Source: Sipunculus nudus (lineage: Eukaryota; Annelida; Sipuncula; Golfingiida; Sipunculidae). Taken from it: a stretch of 64,000 nucleotides of DNA. The translations under genes were made by a program, and so were the position numbers. The notes under the pieces are model-generated. The model was not told the origin of the DNA, did not search any database, and saw nothing but the letters and a program-made list of their open reading frames with translations. Location of the stretch: NCBI GenBank assembly GCA_026874595.1, contig CM049311.1, forward strand, positions 20,460,176 through 20,524,175. The letters are read 5' to 3'. Positions 48,087 through 60,145 of the stretch are shown here, piece by piece (within the stretch, counting starts at the first letter, position 1; the number at the start of each line of letters is the position of its first letter).

Positions 48087-48200
48087 CTTCTACAAAACTG
48101 TCTCCATGGTAACCTTTCTCACATCCCCCCGGTGGACAGGTACCGTGTATATCGTCACATTTACTTTTTGTGACAATTTTTACCCTTGAGGGCACGCTGT
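48087..48200 (-). pseudogene. EGF-like exon remnant, copy B
   Basis: Minus-strand match to the copy A exon at 22226: CDDIHGTCPPGGCEKGYHGD, then a donor GAAG|GTACAT. It has lost about 20 bp inside the CGNC region, shifting the frame, and the last cysteine is Phe (DSFVEG). It is clearly non-functional as an EGF module. Confidence 0.7.
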
Positions 48201-48249
48201 TGCCATAAACAGTTGTTGAGACTTCGAATCTACCCCCCCCCCCCAATAT

Positions 48250-50389
48250 ACATATACACAGGCCCTTATACAGGAATTATATCTAACACCCCTCCCCATT
48301 TTCTCTATATAATGTCATAATAATAATTGTATCAGTTTCAAGGAGGTGTCCCAGAGACTGGGCGTGGACGGGGTGTCCCCCTCGTGCCGTGTTGAAAAAT
48401 GTTAAAGCCGTATTTAAATATAAGGAATAATGAAGAAATTTGAGTATAAAATAACAAAGAACAGTATTGCTTTAAAAATAAAGAAGTAAAATCTTTTGCC
48501 CCAAAATTCTAATTTATAAAACCTGCATGTTTTATTATTATTATTATTTTTAGCACTTAATGGCTGCGTAGCACATTGTGAAGGCTGAATCATGTCATAT
48601 TATCAGTCATTTTGGTATTTTATCCATTTTTATTTTAGAGTTAGTGAGAGACTGTAGTTCACTGATATTTGAGAAACATTGTGCAAAAACGCGACACATA
48701 ATTCTTGTTAATTTCTCGTTATTTAACGGATCGCATTTAGAGAATATTTTAATTAGCAAAATGTTTTTAATGAAAAAATAATACTCATTTAATAAACGAT
48801 ATGAGGGGGGGGGGATTTAACATGGTATATCCCCCAGGCTGAAAAGTGGAAAGTTATTTGCGCCCATGAGATACGTAAAATAGACGTGAAATATATCCAT
48901 GAATCGGTGTACTTTACCCTGAAAGTGTAACTTTTTTCCAATATTATTTTATCAATCCTTAAGGTTTTTTTCCTCAAAGCAGAGATTAATAAATCCATCG
49001 ATAGGGGCAACTATTAAATACTAGCATATAACCCTGGTCTTGTTAGGGAACAGGTCTGTACCGCTTCGGCCGGGATTGTTTTTCGGTATGAGCCAAGTTC
49101 ATGTTGTTCATAAAAGATGACGCAGGATTACGTTGGAAAATGGCTTCCCTTAGTATACACACCCAGCACGGATCCCGACATTTCAAGGGAAAAAAAACAC
49201 CGGTCATTTCTTGTCAGGTCGGAATTTCATGACAACTGCCGAGTGGCACCACCGTCTTTTATAATATTGATTCATTTGCGTGTATGGCCTTATCGTTTTA
49301 TTTATCTATGGCTTAATATATCATTTTACATTTAGATAACAATGTATATTGTATTGGATCTTATTATTATTTTTAATCATCAAATGAAAATATTTCATAT
49401 TATATTATCATTACCGCTACCCTTGAAAAAGATGTATGGTTTCTTCGTGTCACATCTGATGTCATCCCACTTTTCTGGGTGACTAAAGGGACGCTACTCG
49501 TAAGAGTTGCACATAGTCTTCTCCTGCACGATCAACCGGATCCCCATGCTTCCAGTGTACGAATTCTACCTGATCATAGATTACAGTGGAACCCGTTTAT
49601 TATCATATAGTTACTCAGGTCCGTCTATTGTCATATCGTCACCACAGGTCATAAATATAACAATTACCGGAATGTGCATATGACCAAGCACCAAATATGT
49701 TTGACCCACTTTAATATTTTATACGGATTAGACTCAAACCAATGGTCACTCGAAAAGGCACCTACAACTGAAGTGATAAAATTCACTGATTATGGTTTAT
49801 AAGAACGTTATGTGAGCTTTATAATGTGCCGGAATTCTGGGCCATATGGGTCACTTAAAACAGGCGGGTTAAAAACGGATCACAATGGTTTTAATTCTTC
49901 ATATTAGAACTCATATTAGAATTAGAACTTGTGTCTACAGAACTTAAACAAAAAGTGTATAATATTGATATGGTATATTATGATAAAACGGTTGTTCAAA
50001 GGGAAGTATCGACCTTGATTGCAGGAAAATATCAAATCGCGGCCGTAATTCCAGCATGTAGTCAGGGTACATCCAGAGAGGGGGCGGGGGCTAGCGGGTT
50101 TATCCCCCAGTAATGAGACATACTTTCTTTGTGTTGTGTTTTCTCGAAATTTAAAGGCCAACTCACAGGAAGGATTTGCAGACTTTTCCAGCGAAAGATC
50201 TCTCGGTATAAGCAGTAAACCTCTCTCCTACCCAACCCATTTATAGCATATCGGTTCAATAGTACATACCAATTAAGGCTGTGTCTGTCTACCACTAGTA
50301 AGAGCAGAATTTACACCAATACTTATCGCCTGCAAATATTTTTTTGTAAAACATGCTATATGAATATTGGGACCATTAGTTAGAGCAGA

Positions 50390-50451
<62 letters not shown>

Positions 50452-52240
50452 CCGGTCCAGCAGCTGGGTTGGCTTTATGCATTGAATAACTCGGCTTTGG
50501 GAGGAATAGTCATTTAATTAACAAGTTGTTGTAATGTTAAATTTGATTATGCAAAGAATAATGATATCATAAAAATGTGCATAACGGTGCGCGTACATTA
50601 TTACATTTTTCAATACATGTAAAGGTTTATATATTGTTCTCCTATTAAATGACAATTTACATTCAATTTAATCGTACATGAAGGCATCTGGTCTTGACCC
50701 ATTATAACAATAAACCTTTCAGGCTAATGTAATTACACAGACAATTGTTATATTCATGGAAGGAAAGACACCTTAAGAGTGAATTATTAATTATTTGAAA
50801 GATAAAATAACTCAAATAAATTAAATGAAATCACTTACCTTGTGTCAGGAATCTGTCTTAAACTGCAACCAGCTGTTATCATAACCTTCTCTATCAGAGA
50901 ATTCCAGACAGAATGAAAAACAAACAGAGTTACAAGTAACCTAGTCAATGTCAGTTGCCATGTCATATGACCGAGTTTGAACAATAGATATTTGAGACAG
51001 GCTTTAAAAGGGTTAAACTAAATTAATAAATGACCGGTAGGTGGCATCACTGATTGCCTATAATTAAATAAAATAAATAACATACAGGTGGCAGCACTGC
51101 TGTGGAGACAGACTGAACTATATATAACGGCAACATATATATAAATATGATAAATGAATGCAGATAGATCTTGCTATGGATATCATCCGCAGTGTACTTA
51201 CGTTGCATGTGAGCAATTACAATAATAAGGACCGTTTTGGTTAAGTGTTTCCGGCTGATGTCGAATAAATATTGGGAGTCAAGGACCGTCGCGTCCAAGT
51301 CCATTGTGATCGAAGGTCCTAGTCCCTTACTCGAGTGCTAGCTCATTTTTATTAATCACTATATCAGGAAATAAATAAGTAATAATATATTCAAAGCAGT
51401 TAGAACATTCATACTGTCTCAGCTTAGACATCTAAAAGTAGCTTACAAGTGATGTATGTGTTTAGTGCTTTGAATATAATAATACTGATTTTTTTGTATC
51501 AAATATGTCTTAATGGTACACAAAACAAAGTATTCAAAAAGTGCTTTTAGTCAGTCTCAAAAAGTGTTTGCCGGCCATAAGAGATATTTTATGAGAAACA
51601 ATGCCGGAGGGGGCGGGGGCGGGGGCGTTTGTGAGGCCCGTCATAACTATATACTTTTATCATTAGAAACCTTTACATATGGACTTTTTCTGCTTGACTG
51701 TCTCATTCTTAACTCAGTTTCACAACATTTTTTTTATTATTACAATAAGGTCGCTCGATATATACACTCGTTGATAAAAAAATTTCAAGAACATGAAAAA
51801 CAAATATTTAAATTGAAATCTTTCCACGCTTCGCTATGCACATTTATAGAGGAACCCGCATGAATGTTCTAGGAGGCGGAGGGAATGATCAGAAACACGT
51901 GCTCTTATAATTCAGATGTAAACCGTGCCCTGTTGAGCAGGACCTTCAACCAACGAAATAGTGAGCAAAGTTGTCATCACTCAATAAACAGATGTTATGA
52001 GTATAACATGAAATATTTTATTCACATCCAGTCATTTTAATTTGGTTTACAAGGGATCAATGATTCATGATTCGGTTTTTGGTTCGACCATACATAGGTC
52101 ATGATTATAAATAACATCGCAGTCGGTCCCCCCCCCCCCCACCCCCATTTTGACCTGTCTGTATCAGTACTATTTATATTAAAGACTTCTGAGTGAGCCA
52201 CGCGTTGGGGGTTTGGCAGGCACCCGGTACAGCAAGGGGA
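48250..52240. other. Gene-free stretch
   Basis: No supported exon. Contents include a G run near 48806, a (TA)n tract at 50394-50449 and a short GGGGGCGGGGGC stretch near 51608. Open frames of up to 116 codons (51513-51863) have no family features and span low-complexity sequence. Confidence 0.6.
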
Positions 52241-52243
52241 TAT

Positions 52244-52327
52244 CAGCTGGATATCAACGCCGCAGGGGTACCAGCTGGATATCAACGCCGCAGGGGTATC
52301 AGCTAGATATCAATGTCAAAGGGGTAT
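52244..52327. repeat. 28-bp tandem repeat, three units
   Basis: Three units of CAGCTGGATATCAACGCCGC plus AGGGGTAY follow one another at 52244, 52272 and 52300. The first two differ by at most one or two bases; the third has diverged. Confidence 0.92.
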
Positions 52328-52774
52328 TAAATTATAAAGAAGGCTGGCAGACCTTACTGGTATGTGCTACATATAGTTGTTCATGCCTGTAAACAAATGT
52401 TTTATTTTTTAAATGCACAAAGGTCGGTCGTGTTACATGCATTTATATGCAAATAATGATATAATATTTATCATGATGAATGAAACCTAGTTTGGCCTTT
52501 TATCTGAATGCCACTTTGACAGAAATATTAAACATAAGTACATTATCTGAATAAATAGCCATCATTCCACTATTTAATGTCCTGATTTATTTGTTTGAAT
52601 AATCAGCTGACTATTTATGATAAGGCGTAGGTGAACGCTGAAATAAACACTTTGTTCCTCATCATTAGTTTAGGTCATGATGTTCTTAAATTACACAATC
52701 GCTAACTATTAAAATAATAAAAGCAGTTTATTAAAATGGAAAAATATAATACACCTTTCATTGAACTGGCCAGA

Positions 52775-53100
52775 ACGTCGGACTCACTAGAACGACTCTC
52801 TTAGTTTGGGTTTATGGGCCTTGATATCTATCTAAGACCCACAATGCACCAGGGCTTCAACATACACCAGCGGCTAAGGTAAAAATTAATGTAGTGAAGA
52901 GGGCAATGTAGTCCGTGAAATATATCGGAAAAGGCTTGTTTCAAGGTAAATTTACATAATCAAGGGTATTAGGTATTATTTTCAAGCGTCCCCATGTGAA
53001 ATGTAAACAGAATGTGTTTCCTTTAAATGTGAACAAAATTGATTATGAAGTTTGACAACTGAGACAAGTAGTCCCGCCCATCCCGACAATTCCCAACTCA
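52775..53100 (+). repeat. Third, partial copy of the linker-exon region
   Basis: Matches 16580-16910 and 37480-37810 in order: GTCGGACTCAC..AGAACGACTC, GGGTTTATGGGCC, CCCACAATGCACCAGGGCTTC, a donor CTAAG|GTAAAA, then the intron phrase ending AAGTTTGACA...GTAGTCCCGCC. Homology stops near 53100. In the frame shared with copy A it reads MGLDIYLRPTMHQGFNIHQR. No kringle or 3' exon was found nearby. Confidence 0.7.
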
Positions 53101-55720
53101 AGAGAGTTCAATTTGCGTAGAAGGTTGACCTTTTATCGCCCATTTAGACGATAACAGTGACTCGTGCTTACCTGCAGGTTCATTCGTTTCACGAACGACA
53201 GACTTCGTTTTTTACCAGCTGAACCGCATACTGCTTTTATTTTTCCATAAGAGAAAATGGTCGGAACAGCGTTTTTTATTCAGCATCACGTTCAGCGACC
53301 GATGGGTTTTTGTTAAAGCTGTCATCAGGGTTAAGTAAACCTATTCCACGTGCATTTGTTGTGTGATTGAAGGATTTCATCTCGATCCAAGTATTTTCCC
53401 TGATTTGATTGACTGTTACACATACGACATCATGGAATATATTTGATCAACAACTCAGATCTTGAAATGCATCTTGTTTTATTCTCTGCTGAAAATATGG
53501 GACTGACAGTGGCAGAAATACTGTGCTTTTACTGAGATTTGGAATGTTTAGTCACAGGGGATTTCCCAGTGTGTGACGTCACACCGAGTTGACAGTGCTC
53601 ATAGCTATGCCACTAGTTTGTGAACAAATCACACATACTAATGTTTTTAGTGGAAAAAAAGATAGAAAAAATGTTTTTCCTCCAGGAATTGGGCTCATTA
53701 AATGTAAAATCTGAATTAATATTTTTTTTCACAGGCAATTATGTTATATGATAATTAAATGAGATTTGGAATACGTTTTCTTGACCATCAGTGAAATGCG
53801 CTTCTCTGAGTTTAGAGTATTTGGTTGGCTTCCAGTCTTTCCTGTTTACTCTTTTTGTTCAAGCGGTAAGCTTCTAATTCTGTTGAGGTTTTAGAAGAAA
53901 ACTAAATATTGACATCCCTGAACCAGAACCATTTTTACAACCAACGGCGCAACAGTAGCCCATTCGTCCTGTTTTGGTTTGATACTGTATCCAAAAACTG
54001 ACACAAAGGAACTGCCCCGTTTACACATCCTGCCACACAGCAAGCACTGACACAAGGCGAACAGCACGCCGGCAGCCAGCTATGCTGGGAGCACTAATTG
54101 GCCTTTAAGACGTTACAGGTCATTATAGCTCCGGTCATTCCCGACCATCTGTTTGAATACTACGGTCAAGTGTACTTCACGCGGCGGTTATACCCTGCAG
54201 TCATCTCAGACATCCTTTCGTGTAACCGCTGCTTTGTAAAGCAAGGTTCTCTGGATTCGAACACCAGGGGGCGCATAGAGCAAAGGTTTGTAACAGGGCT
54301 AATGAGAGTGTGGTTACGCATTTTGCATCCAACCCAAATTTTAAACATGCGACACCCGCTCTCTATGGTATGATTACACTGACACTGGTTCTAGCAGTCA
54401 ATCCTGTTATCGGTCAAACATGATATATGTTTTTTATGGGTCTCGGATGGATTTCGGTAACAAATTCTTGGGTCATCATTTATACATTTATACATTTAAT
54501 GTTCAAAGGTAAATTTGAATTAGGTATTTCCAATTTATTTCATTGGCAACTTTTAGGTTTTTACTACCTCTCAGATTATCTGATTGACTGCCATATTGAA
54601 ACTGTTTCATTCTTCTTTCTTTTCTCGAATCATCTGCCAGTCGGGCCCACATAACGAACTATATAGATGGATGTTAATCAACGTTGTATATGGTCACTAT
54701 CTAATGGGTTGCAAAGAATGTAAGTAACCAACATATTCCAGATCTCATTATATTATTATGTATAACCCGCTTGCCTGTAACAGCCTTGTCTAAAACAATA
54801 TCATTAATAAAGATTAAATAAATTGAACCCATTTTATAAAAGAAATTTTAGTCTATTTATTTCTCCCTTCATCCATAAAGGTTGTAGCGCAACATACACA
54901 CACAATAAAAATCTGAGGGTACAAATTAAGTGATGATAATTTATTTAATAAACCCAGGTATCTCACGTGGAGGTGTATACCAGCATCACATTCTGTCAAC
55001 CAATCATCCATGCAGATTGCAAACTCTGAGGTTTCATTGATGTTAATATTTATTGAAGATAATTCTTCGAGCCTGAACCAGTTCTACTCGAACAAGCTGC
55101 AGAAGCTGCATCCGAAACTCCTTGCTGAAATAAAAAATACAAATAAAATAGCCCGCCTTTGCGTGGGTAATTAACTTATCATATACTCTACATATGACTT
55201 TATATTCGCAGGTTTACACTTTTGCCATTTCATGTTTTTATTATTTCCCTACCACACAGTAATCTAAACAGGCTCGGAGTATATTCATTATTATATTGAT
55301 TATTCAATACGTGCGCGGAATTTTAACGATTTGACGAAGGTCTATTGGGACGCGTGGAACGTCTCCCCCAGTACTGTTGTTATAAAAAGTACCAAAGTTT
55401 GAAATCATAAACGTGTGTTTGTTTTGATACATGGAAACTCTGTTTGTTTTTCAGCAAATAATGGCTGCCGTCAGACTGCCTTGTTACCCAGAAATGTTAG
55501 AATATAAAATGTCTCTCTGTCCTTTCGTTTAACGTGTAAACAGAGCTTTTATCTGGGTAACTTCGGCTGTTACCGAGCCTCACAGTTGTGTCGATAGGAA
55601 TGATTGGCTAACGCGCAAGTCACAAGGCTGCTGGTTGGTACATGGAATACGTCTTATGCGCGACACCCCCAAAATATAACTTGGTGCGTTGATACTTTGG
55701 AAATTAAAGAAACCTGTGAG
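53100..55720. other. Gene-free stretch
   Basis: No supported exon. The 91-codon frame at 54098-54373 overlaps a minus-strand B-box-like GTTCGAATCC (near 54255) in a CTGG/CCAG stem, suggesting tRNA-derived repeat sequence and not a gene. Confidence 0.5.
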
Positions 55721-55723
55721 GGG

Positions 55724-55790
55724 GCCTTGACAGCTGAGCGGTAAAACGACCCGGGTTCGATCCCACGTGTACGCTCTTTACACAGCGCTC
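55724..55790 (+). repeat. tRNA-derived (SINE-like) fragment
   Basis: GACAGCTGAGCGGTAAAACG resembles a tRNA D-arm/A-box, and GGTTCGATCCC (55754-55764) is a perfect B-box-like word. The spacing is too short for an intact tRNA and no acceptor stem pairs, so this is a tRNA-derived repeat. Confidence 0.5.
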
Positions 55791-55799
55791 TACCTATAG

Positions 55800-57089
55800 A
55801 CCTACTGTCTATAACGTAAGCGCTGTTTGTTATGACCTCGTATCCTGAATCTCTACACCAGAGGGGAGCACTGTATTTTGGTCCAATCAGATGAGACCCT
55901 GTGCTGGAAGACAAAACGGTTTACCAGCCAAGCGAGGAATATTCGGAGCTTATGTTGTTCATTTCGTTTTGAGTGACAGCTCATCGCTCCGGCAACCGTT
56001 TGAAAAGGTCACAGGCTCAGAGAAAATGGCCCCACACGTAGTTTATGGGCGGAGCTTGATGCCTGTCGAGTGTTTGTTGACTGGCATTTGGTTGGCTGCT
56101 AGACACACCAGCCGTTTTTCAGCAGACAGGCCACCTGGTGTTTAAGTGCATCATAAACGGTCAAAGCAGGCAGCGGGAAAATCAGTAGCTTCTTTAGAAG
56201 CTCCAGATTTCCGCTGCCTCGGGAGCGTATCCAAGGTGCTGCCATGAGAGTGGGTTGTAGTGGCCTGTCCAAGGTCGGTGGTTCACTCCGGGTTCTCCGG
56301 CTTCCTCTACCTGTCTCACAACGATCTCTAACTCTGTCAGTATCTTCTATTTTCGCCTTTAATATCTAACTGTATACCGACTCTGTTAAACTTTGTCGTT
56401 TCTGAGGGAGCCAGTGCGGGCCGGATTTTCTAGAGACCTGTGACTGGCTCGAGCACTGACTTCAACACCAGTCAGTCAGTCCTCATTAGTCAACAAATCG
56501 TCAGTGAATATCAGTTTAAACATTGCACCCTCACTGATACTGTGTCGCACTAATACTAATTGATCGCGCAGGGCGTGTCGTTTACTTTGAGTTTCTGATC
56601 GGCTTCTCTGCGCGAATCGCGTGGACAGACCTTTTGCAAATTAATTGTCAACAATCTGAATGCCAAAAAAAAAAGAAGCGGGCCTCTTGTTTAGACGAGG
56701 TGGGGGACGGGATCGTTGTGTCTTTATATCAACACACGCATATTAAAAACACGGAATATTCTGAATGCACGGGGAACTCTCGTCTATTTTTGAGAACCGG
56801 AGGCGAGGCACATATTGGGTAAGGTCATAGTTTCCTGCTAGACTTACAGAGTTCATCGAACGCCATTGGCGACTTGTGAGAGACTGTAACGCATATAAAA
56901 GTGCTTTCGTTCAGGGAATATTAAATGATAATTGGGGGGCGGGGGGGGGGGGTACAACAATATTTGTAAGAAATCAATTTGAGAGCACCCGGGGCGCTCA
57001 TTACGTCATTCACGGAATATATATATATATATTTATATATGTGTGTGTGTGTGTATGTATATATGTATATACACATATATTATGTGTAA
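55800..57089. other. Gene-free stretch
   Basis: Less AT-rich than average around 55880-56480, but no exon with conserved motifs was found. A G run lies near 56938 and (TA)n/(TG)n near 57019-57050. The next exon of the lectin-like gene would be expected on the minus strand below 57650 and was not identified. Confidence 0.45.
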
Positions 57090-57496
57090 GGAATCAAAAG
57101 ATTGTAAGCATCGTTTTTACTAATTAGTTTCGTATCGTTGTACGGCACTCTTCAGAAAGGTATGAATGGAGGGATTGTACATTGAACATCTGGTTGTCCA
57201 CTTAAGCGTGTTTGTGCTTAATACCTGTACAACGTGCCTAATCCGGATTACTCTTTGTGTTGAGTTTACGTAAGAGATATTTGTTAGCGTGTCTACAACT
57301 TGTTACAAGTTCATTGCGTTGGTTAAGCGTGGCCAGGTTTTGTTTACATATAATGAAATATTTCTCCAATGGACACAGGTTACATCTGTTAGTTTCTGGG
57401 GAATGTGCATGCACAACGTTCTGAAGAGTGCCGTACAATTTTACGGTACGAAACTAATAAGTAAACACCATGCTTACAATCGTTTGATTCTTGCCC
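57090..57496. mobile_element. Fold-back element with arms of about 70 bp
   Basis: 57090-57160 and 57421-57496 are inverted copies: AATCAAAAGATTGTAAGCAT, CGAAACTAAT and GTGCCGTAC...CTGAAGAG pair across a centre of about 260 bp. Arms match about 85% by eye. It lies within the presumed intron or 3' side of the minus-strand lectin-like gene. Flanking duplications are obscured by TA-rich sequence. Confidence 0.65.
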
Positions 57497-57657
57497 ATAA
57501 TATATATTTATACATTCTGGTTTTACCATCGAGGACTTTGCCCAAAGTGCATTGCAAACAGCCTAGAAAGAACAATTGTATGTATATATATACATGTATT
57601 TTATAAGGTTATCCTCTGTGTATTCGATAATAAATAGGAAAGTAAATGCTAACTTAC

Positions 57658-57803
57658 TCGAACCGGATCGTGCAAGTTGATATATACAAATATACGGTTT
57701 CTTTTTATAGCACGGAGCGTCGAGTACACGTTCTTTTTTTACGGACAGATATTTGCATGTTCCTTCAGCTTGAAACAACCAGACCTCCTTCAATCCGTCC
57801 GCC
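57658..57803 (-). CDS. C-type-lectin-like secreted protein, exon 2
   Basis: 146 bp between acceptor TTTTTTTTCAG and donor TCGA|GTAAGTT. The frame continues exon 1 through a split Arg codon: ADGLKEVWLFQAEGTCKYLS, then APCYKKKPYICIYQ. GTC, APC and YIC supply the second, third and fourth cysteines of a C-type-lectin fold. The WND and EPN/QPD calcium-sugar motifs are absent, so sugar binding is doubtful. The donor (phase 1) implies at least one more exon at lower coordinates, not found. Confidence 0.65.
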
Positions 57804-57979
57804 CTGAAAAAAAATCATTCATCTTTACAGCGGTATATGTATCAGATTGTTAATTGGTTATATTTGATTGTTTGTACAAAAAATGGATATATTTGATTTA
57901 TCAACATTATATTTACATTATATGTATACATTATATATATATATATATCTCGAACATTTTCTCAGCAAATCATATTTAC

Positions 57980-58216
57980 CTTGCAGCGGACGCTAGGCTC
58001 TCCACTACATCATCCCTGAGAGTCGTCTTCTGCTGTTTACGGATGTTCACCCAGTACTGGCACAGGACTGCCAGGGCGGATTTTGTGTAACTGATGGCTT
58101 TGGAGTTGACCGAGAAATAGATTTTTTTCACCAACACCAAGTAGTTGATTAGCAGAACATGGGCCGGTTATACAGAGCCCGGCAAGCAGACAAACGATCA
58201 GCACGCGTAGACCCAT
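57980..58216 (-). CDS. C-type-lectin-like secreted protein, exon 1 (signal peptide)
   Basis: ATG at 58216-58214 opens MGLRVLIVCLLAGLCITGPC then SANQLLGVG, a strong signal peptide with likely cleavage after CSA. The rest (KIYFSVNSKAISY, LCQYW, DDVVESLASAA) matches the first half of a C-type-lectin-like domain, with the first conserved Cys in LCQYW. The two parts are one base out of frame at a run of seven A on the coding strand (58122-58128). With six A the exon is 236 nt, 78 codons plus two bases, exactly the phase of exon 2. Either a sequencing error in the homopolymer or a real frameshift has to be assumed. Donor GCAAG|GTAAAT. Confidence 0.65.
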
Positions 58217-58309
58217 GGCAGATACCCGAGCGCTCTGATGAAGTTATTCTCGCAGACCCGAGAGGATGAACCTTGTGTATGTGGTCAGCCTAACAGTGAT
58301 GTGCGGGGG

Positions 58310-58316
58310 CTTTATA
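58310..58316 (-). promoter_or_regulatory. TATA box of the lectin-like gene
   Basis: TATAAAG on the minus strand lies 94-100 bp before the start codon, in the GC-richer context CGTATAAAGCCCCCGC. A start site about 30 bp downstream would leave a 5' UTR of roughly 70 nt, a normal arrangement for a TATA-driven, often tissue-specific or inducible gene. Confidence 0.6.
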
Positions 58317-58389
58317 CGATTTCTATGTATTGAATTATGGATCGCCGAGAAAAGAGGTCAATAAAATGAGACCTGATATTCCATAATAA

Positions 58390-58560
58390 TTGAACTAAAA
58401 TATAGGCACTCAGAGGGCGCAGACCTCAGCCAAGGCAGCTCATTTTCCCTATATTTTGAAAAATCCTGCATCCAGATGGTGATCCGGACCACCCCCCAAA
58501 TTTAATCATTTATTCTTTATGTCATTGCCGAGCTATTCTGATAATTTTATGAAAATCTCT
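58390..58560. repeat. Dispersed repeat fragment (ATCCGGACC type)
   Basis: GAGGGCGCAGACCTCAGCCAAGG followed by TGCATCCAGATGGTGATCCGG is partly matched near 61995-62045 (GAGCGCATACCTCCGCCAA, ATGGATCCGCATCAAGG). Probably 3' ends of one retroelement family; not identified further. Confidence 0.5.
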
Positions 58561-58912
58561 TCATATCATTTTCAGTTATTTTGCTAACAGACAAACTAAC
58601 GCCGGCAAAAACATTACCCCCCCCCCCCCCCATTTGGCGGAAGTGAATATATATGCATTTAAGGAGGTGTCAAAGTGCATTGCTTTAATACTTGGAAAGG
58701 GGGCACATTCACCGGAAAGCATGCTTGCAGGGGCTTATGTAACCTTGTATATGTCGAATCATGGGTCACCGAAGAAAAATTTTAGATGTCAGCGAATAAG
58801 AATTGCTTTTTTAATTAATGAAATACTCTTGGAAAGTTTTACTTGTATGATTGGGTTCATGAAGCCTGCAAGTGGTGTCACCTGGCTTGAAAGCTCCCCT
58901 CCCCCCCCCCCC

Positions 58913-59272
58913 CTCGTGATTTACCCTTTGTTTACTTACCGCCAATTAATGATTTCTAGTGGTTCACACGTTTACAGCGGGCGTGTTGTGATTTGTTTGT
59001 AAAGCTGATTACACATTTGTGTGATGTGCCGAAAGTCTTCTTAGTGATTTTCAATCGACTTTTCGTGAGGAAAGATATAACGTACATATATACGGTTATA
59101 TATTGTAAACATGTAAATGTGGCGCCGACCTCCATAAAATCGTTTTCAGTATACTAAGTATAGAATGAGGGTCTTTGTTCAAGGACACTTTATTAGGCGA
59201 ATTGAGTAAATCTTCAAATAAAATTATAAATAATGTATTGATAAATTTTCAAACAAAATCTAAGATTGAATT

Positions 59273-59332
<60 letters not shown>

Positions 59333-59382
59333 GATAAGAAAATGTTATCGTTTATGTTTTATTCAATTTGAATTACCGTTTT

Positions 59383-59431
<49 letters not shown>

Positions 59432-59580
59432 TATATGTACTTGAATTACAATAGAAACGACCCCATTGCAATATAATCATGCTTGTTTGAATAAACATCA
59501 AGTGATCCAACATTTTTAAAATTGTTATTTGTTTTTTTTTTAAAGATTTTTTGTAATTGGATTCTACATGCAATTATAAT
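58913..59580 (+). repeat. Local direct duplication, copy 1
   Basis: Matches 60945-61600: TACCCTTTGTTTAC, TGTGATGTGCCGAAAGTCTT, GCGCCGACCTCC, GAGTAAATCTTC, GAAACGACCC and CTTGTTTGAATAAACATCAA recur in order about 2.03 kb apart. (TA)n tracts at 59276-59330 and 59386-59430 expanded only in this copy. No coding frame is shared. Confidence 0.85.
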
Positions 59581-59813
59581 TCATAATTTTATATTAAAAC
59601 AGAAAATACCTGTTTATACATACATTTTTTAAGCATTTTTCATGCAACTTAAGCTTTTAAACCCGTGATACGTACCTCCCTCGTTGATTTGGTAACAATT
59701 CTTGGACGGGGCCGGCTCTTTACAAGCTAGATTTCTTTTCCCTTTTTTTCTTAGGTTAGATCTTATTGTGCAGCAGTTATTGTGTGTGTATTGTTTATGT
59801 GTTTATAGTAATT

Positions 59814-60145
59814 GGTTACCTTTGAACAAGGTTATTGTTATTTACGGTAACTCTCGCTTTTGCTTATCAGTGCCATCTTGTGTTCATTTAGTGAAACACA
59901 TAACGTTTGAGTAAGGCATTAAAACTGGTTAATTCCTTTGTTTATTATTATACAGTTGAGTGAAGCGCTAAAAGGAATACATAAAGCTTCACTTCGTTGC
60001 ATTGAAATATGATTAAAGTTAACATTTAAACAAAAAGATAGAAATCTTAAACTTCTAAATCGGTCAATGTTTGAATACTAGATGGCGCTGATAAGCAAGT
60101 GCGGGAGTTACAGTAAGTAACAATAATCTTGTTCAAAGGTACCCT
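59814..60145. mobile_element. Fold-back element with arms of about 70 bp
   Basis: GGTTACCTTTGAACAAGGTTATTG...GCTTATCAGTGCCATCT at 59814-59885 is the inverted copy of 60073-60145 (AGATGGCGCTGATAAGC...CAATAATCTTGTTCAAAGGTACC). The centre is about 190 bp without coding potential. Terminal inverted repeats without transposase suggest a MITE or fold-back element. It sits between the two copies of the local direct duplication. Confidence 0.7.

Larger units (their letters stand above)
25800..48200 (+). repeat. Segmental duplication, copy B
   Basis: Second copy of the segment described at 4450-22350, in the same orientation. It is longer mainly because of an extra 1.6 kb at 26660-28280, a 0.5-kb insertion at 29125-29627, about 2.15 kb at 39385-41538 (missing from A) and a 2.6-kb insertion at 44890-47466. 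It lacks the first kringle exon and the LINE of copy A. Confidence 0.85.

Noticed and set aside
54098-54373. 91-codon plus-strand frame
   Set aside because: It overlaps tRNA-like repeat sequence (B-box on the other strand) and shows no protein motif.
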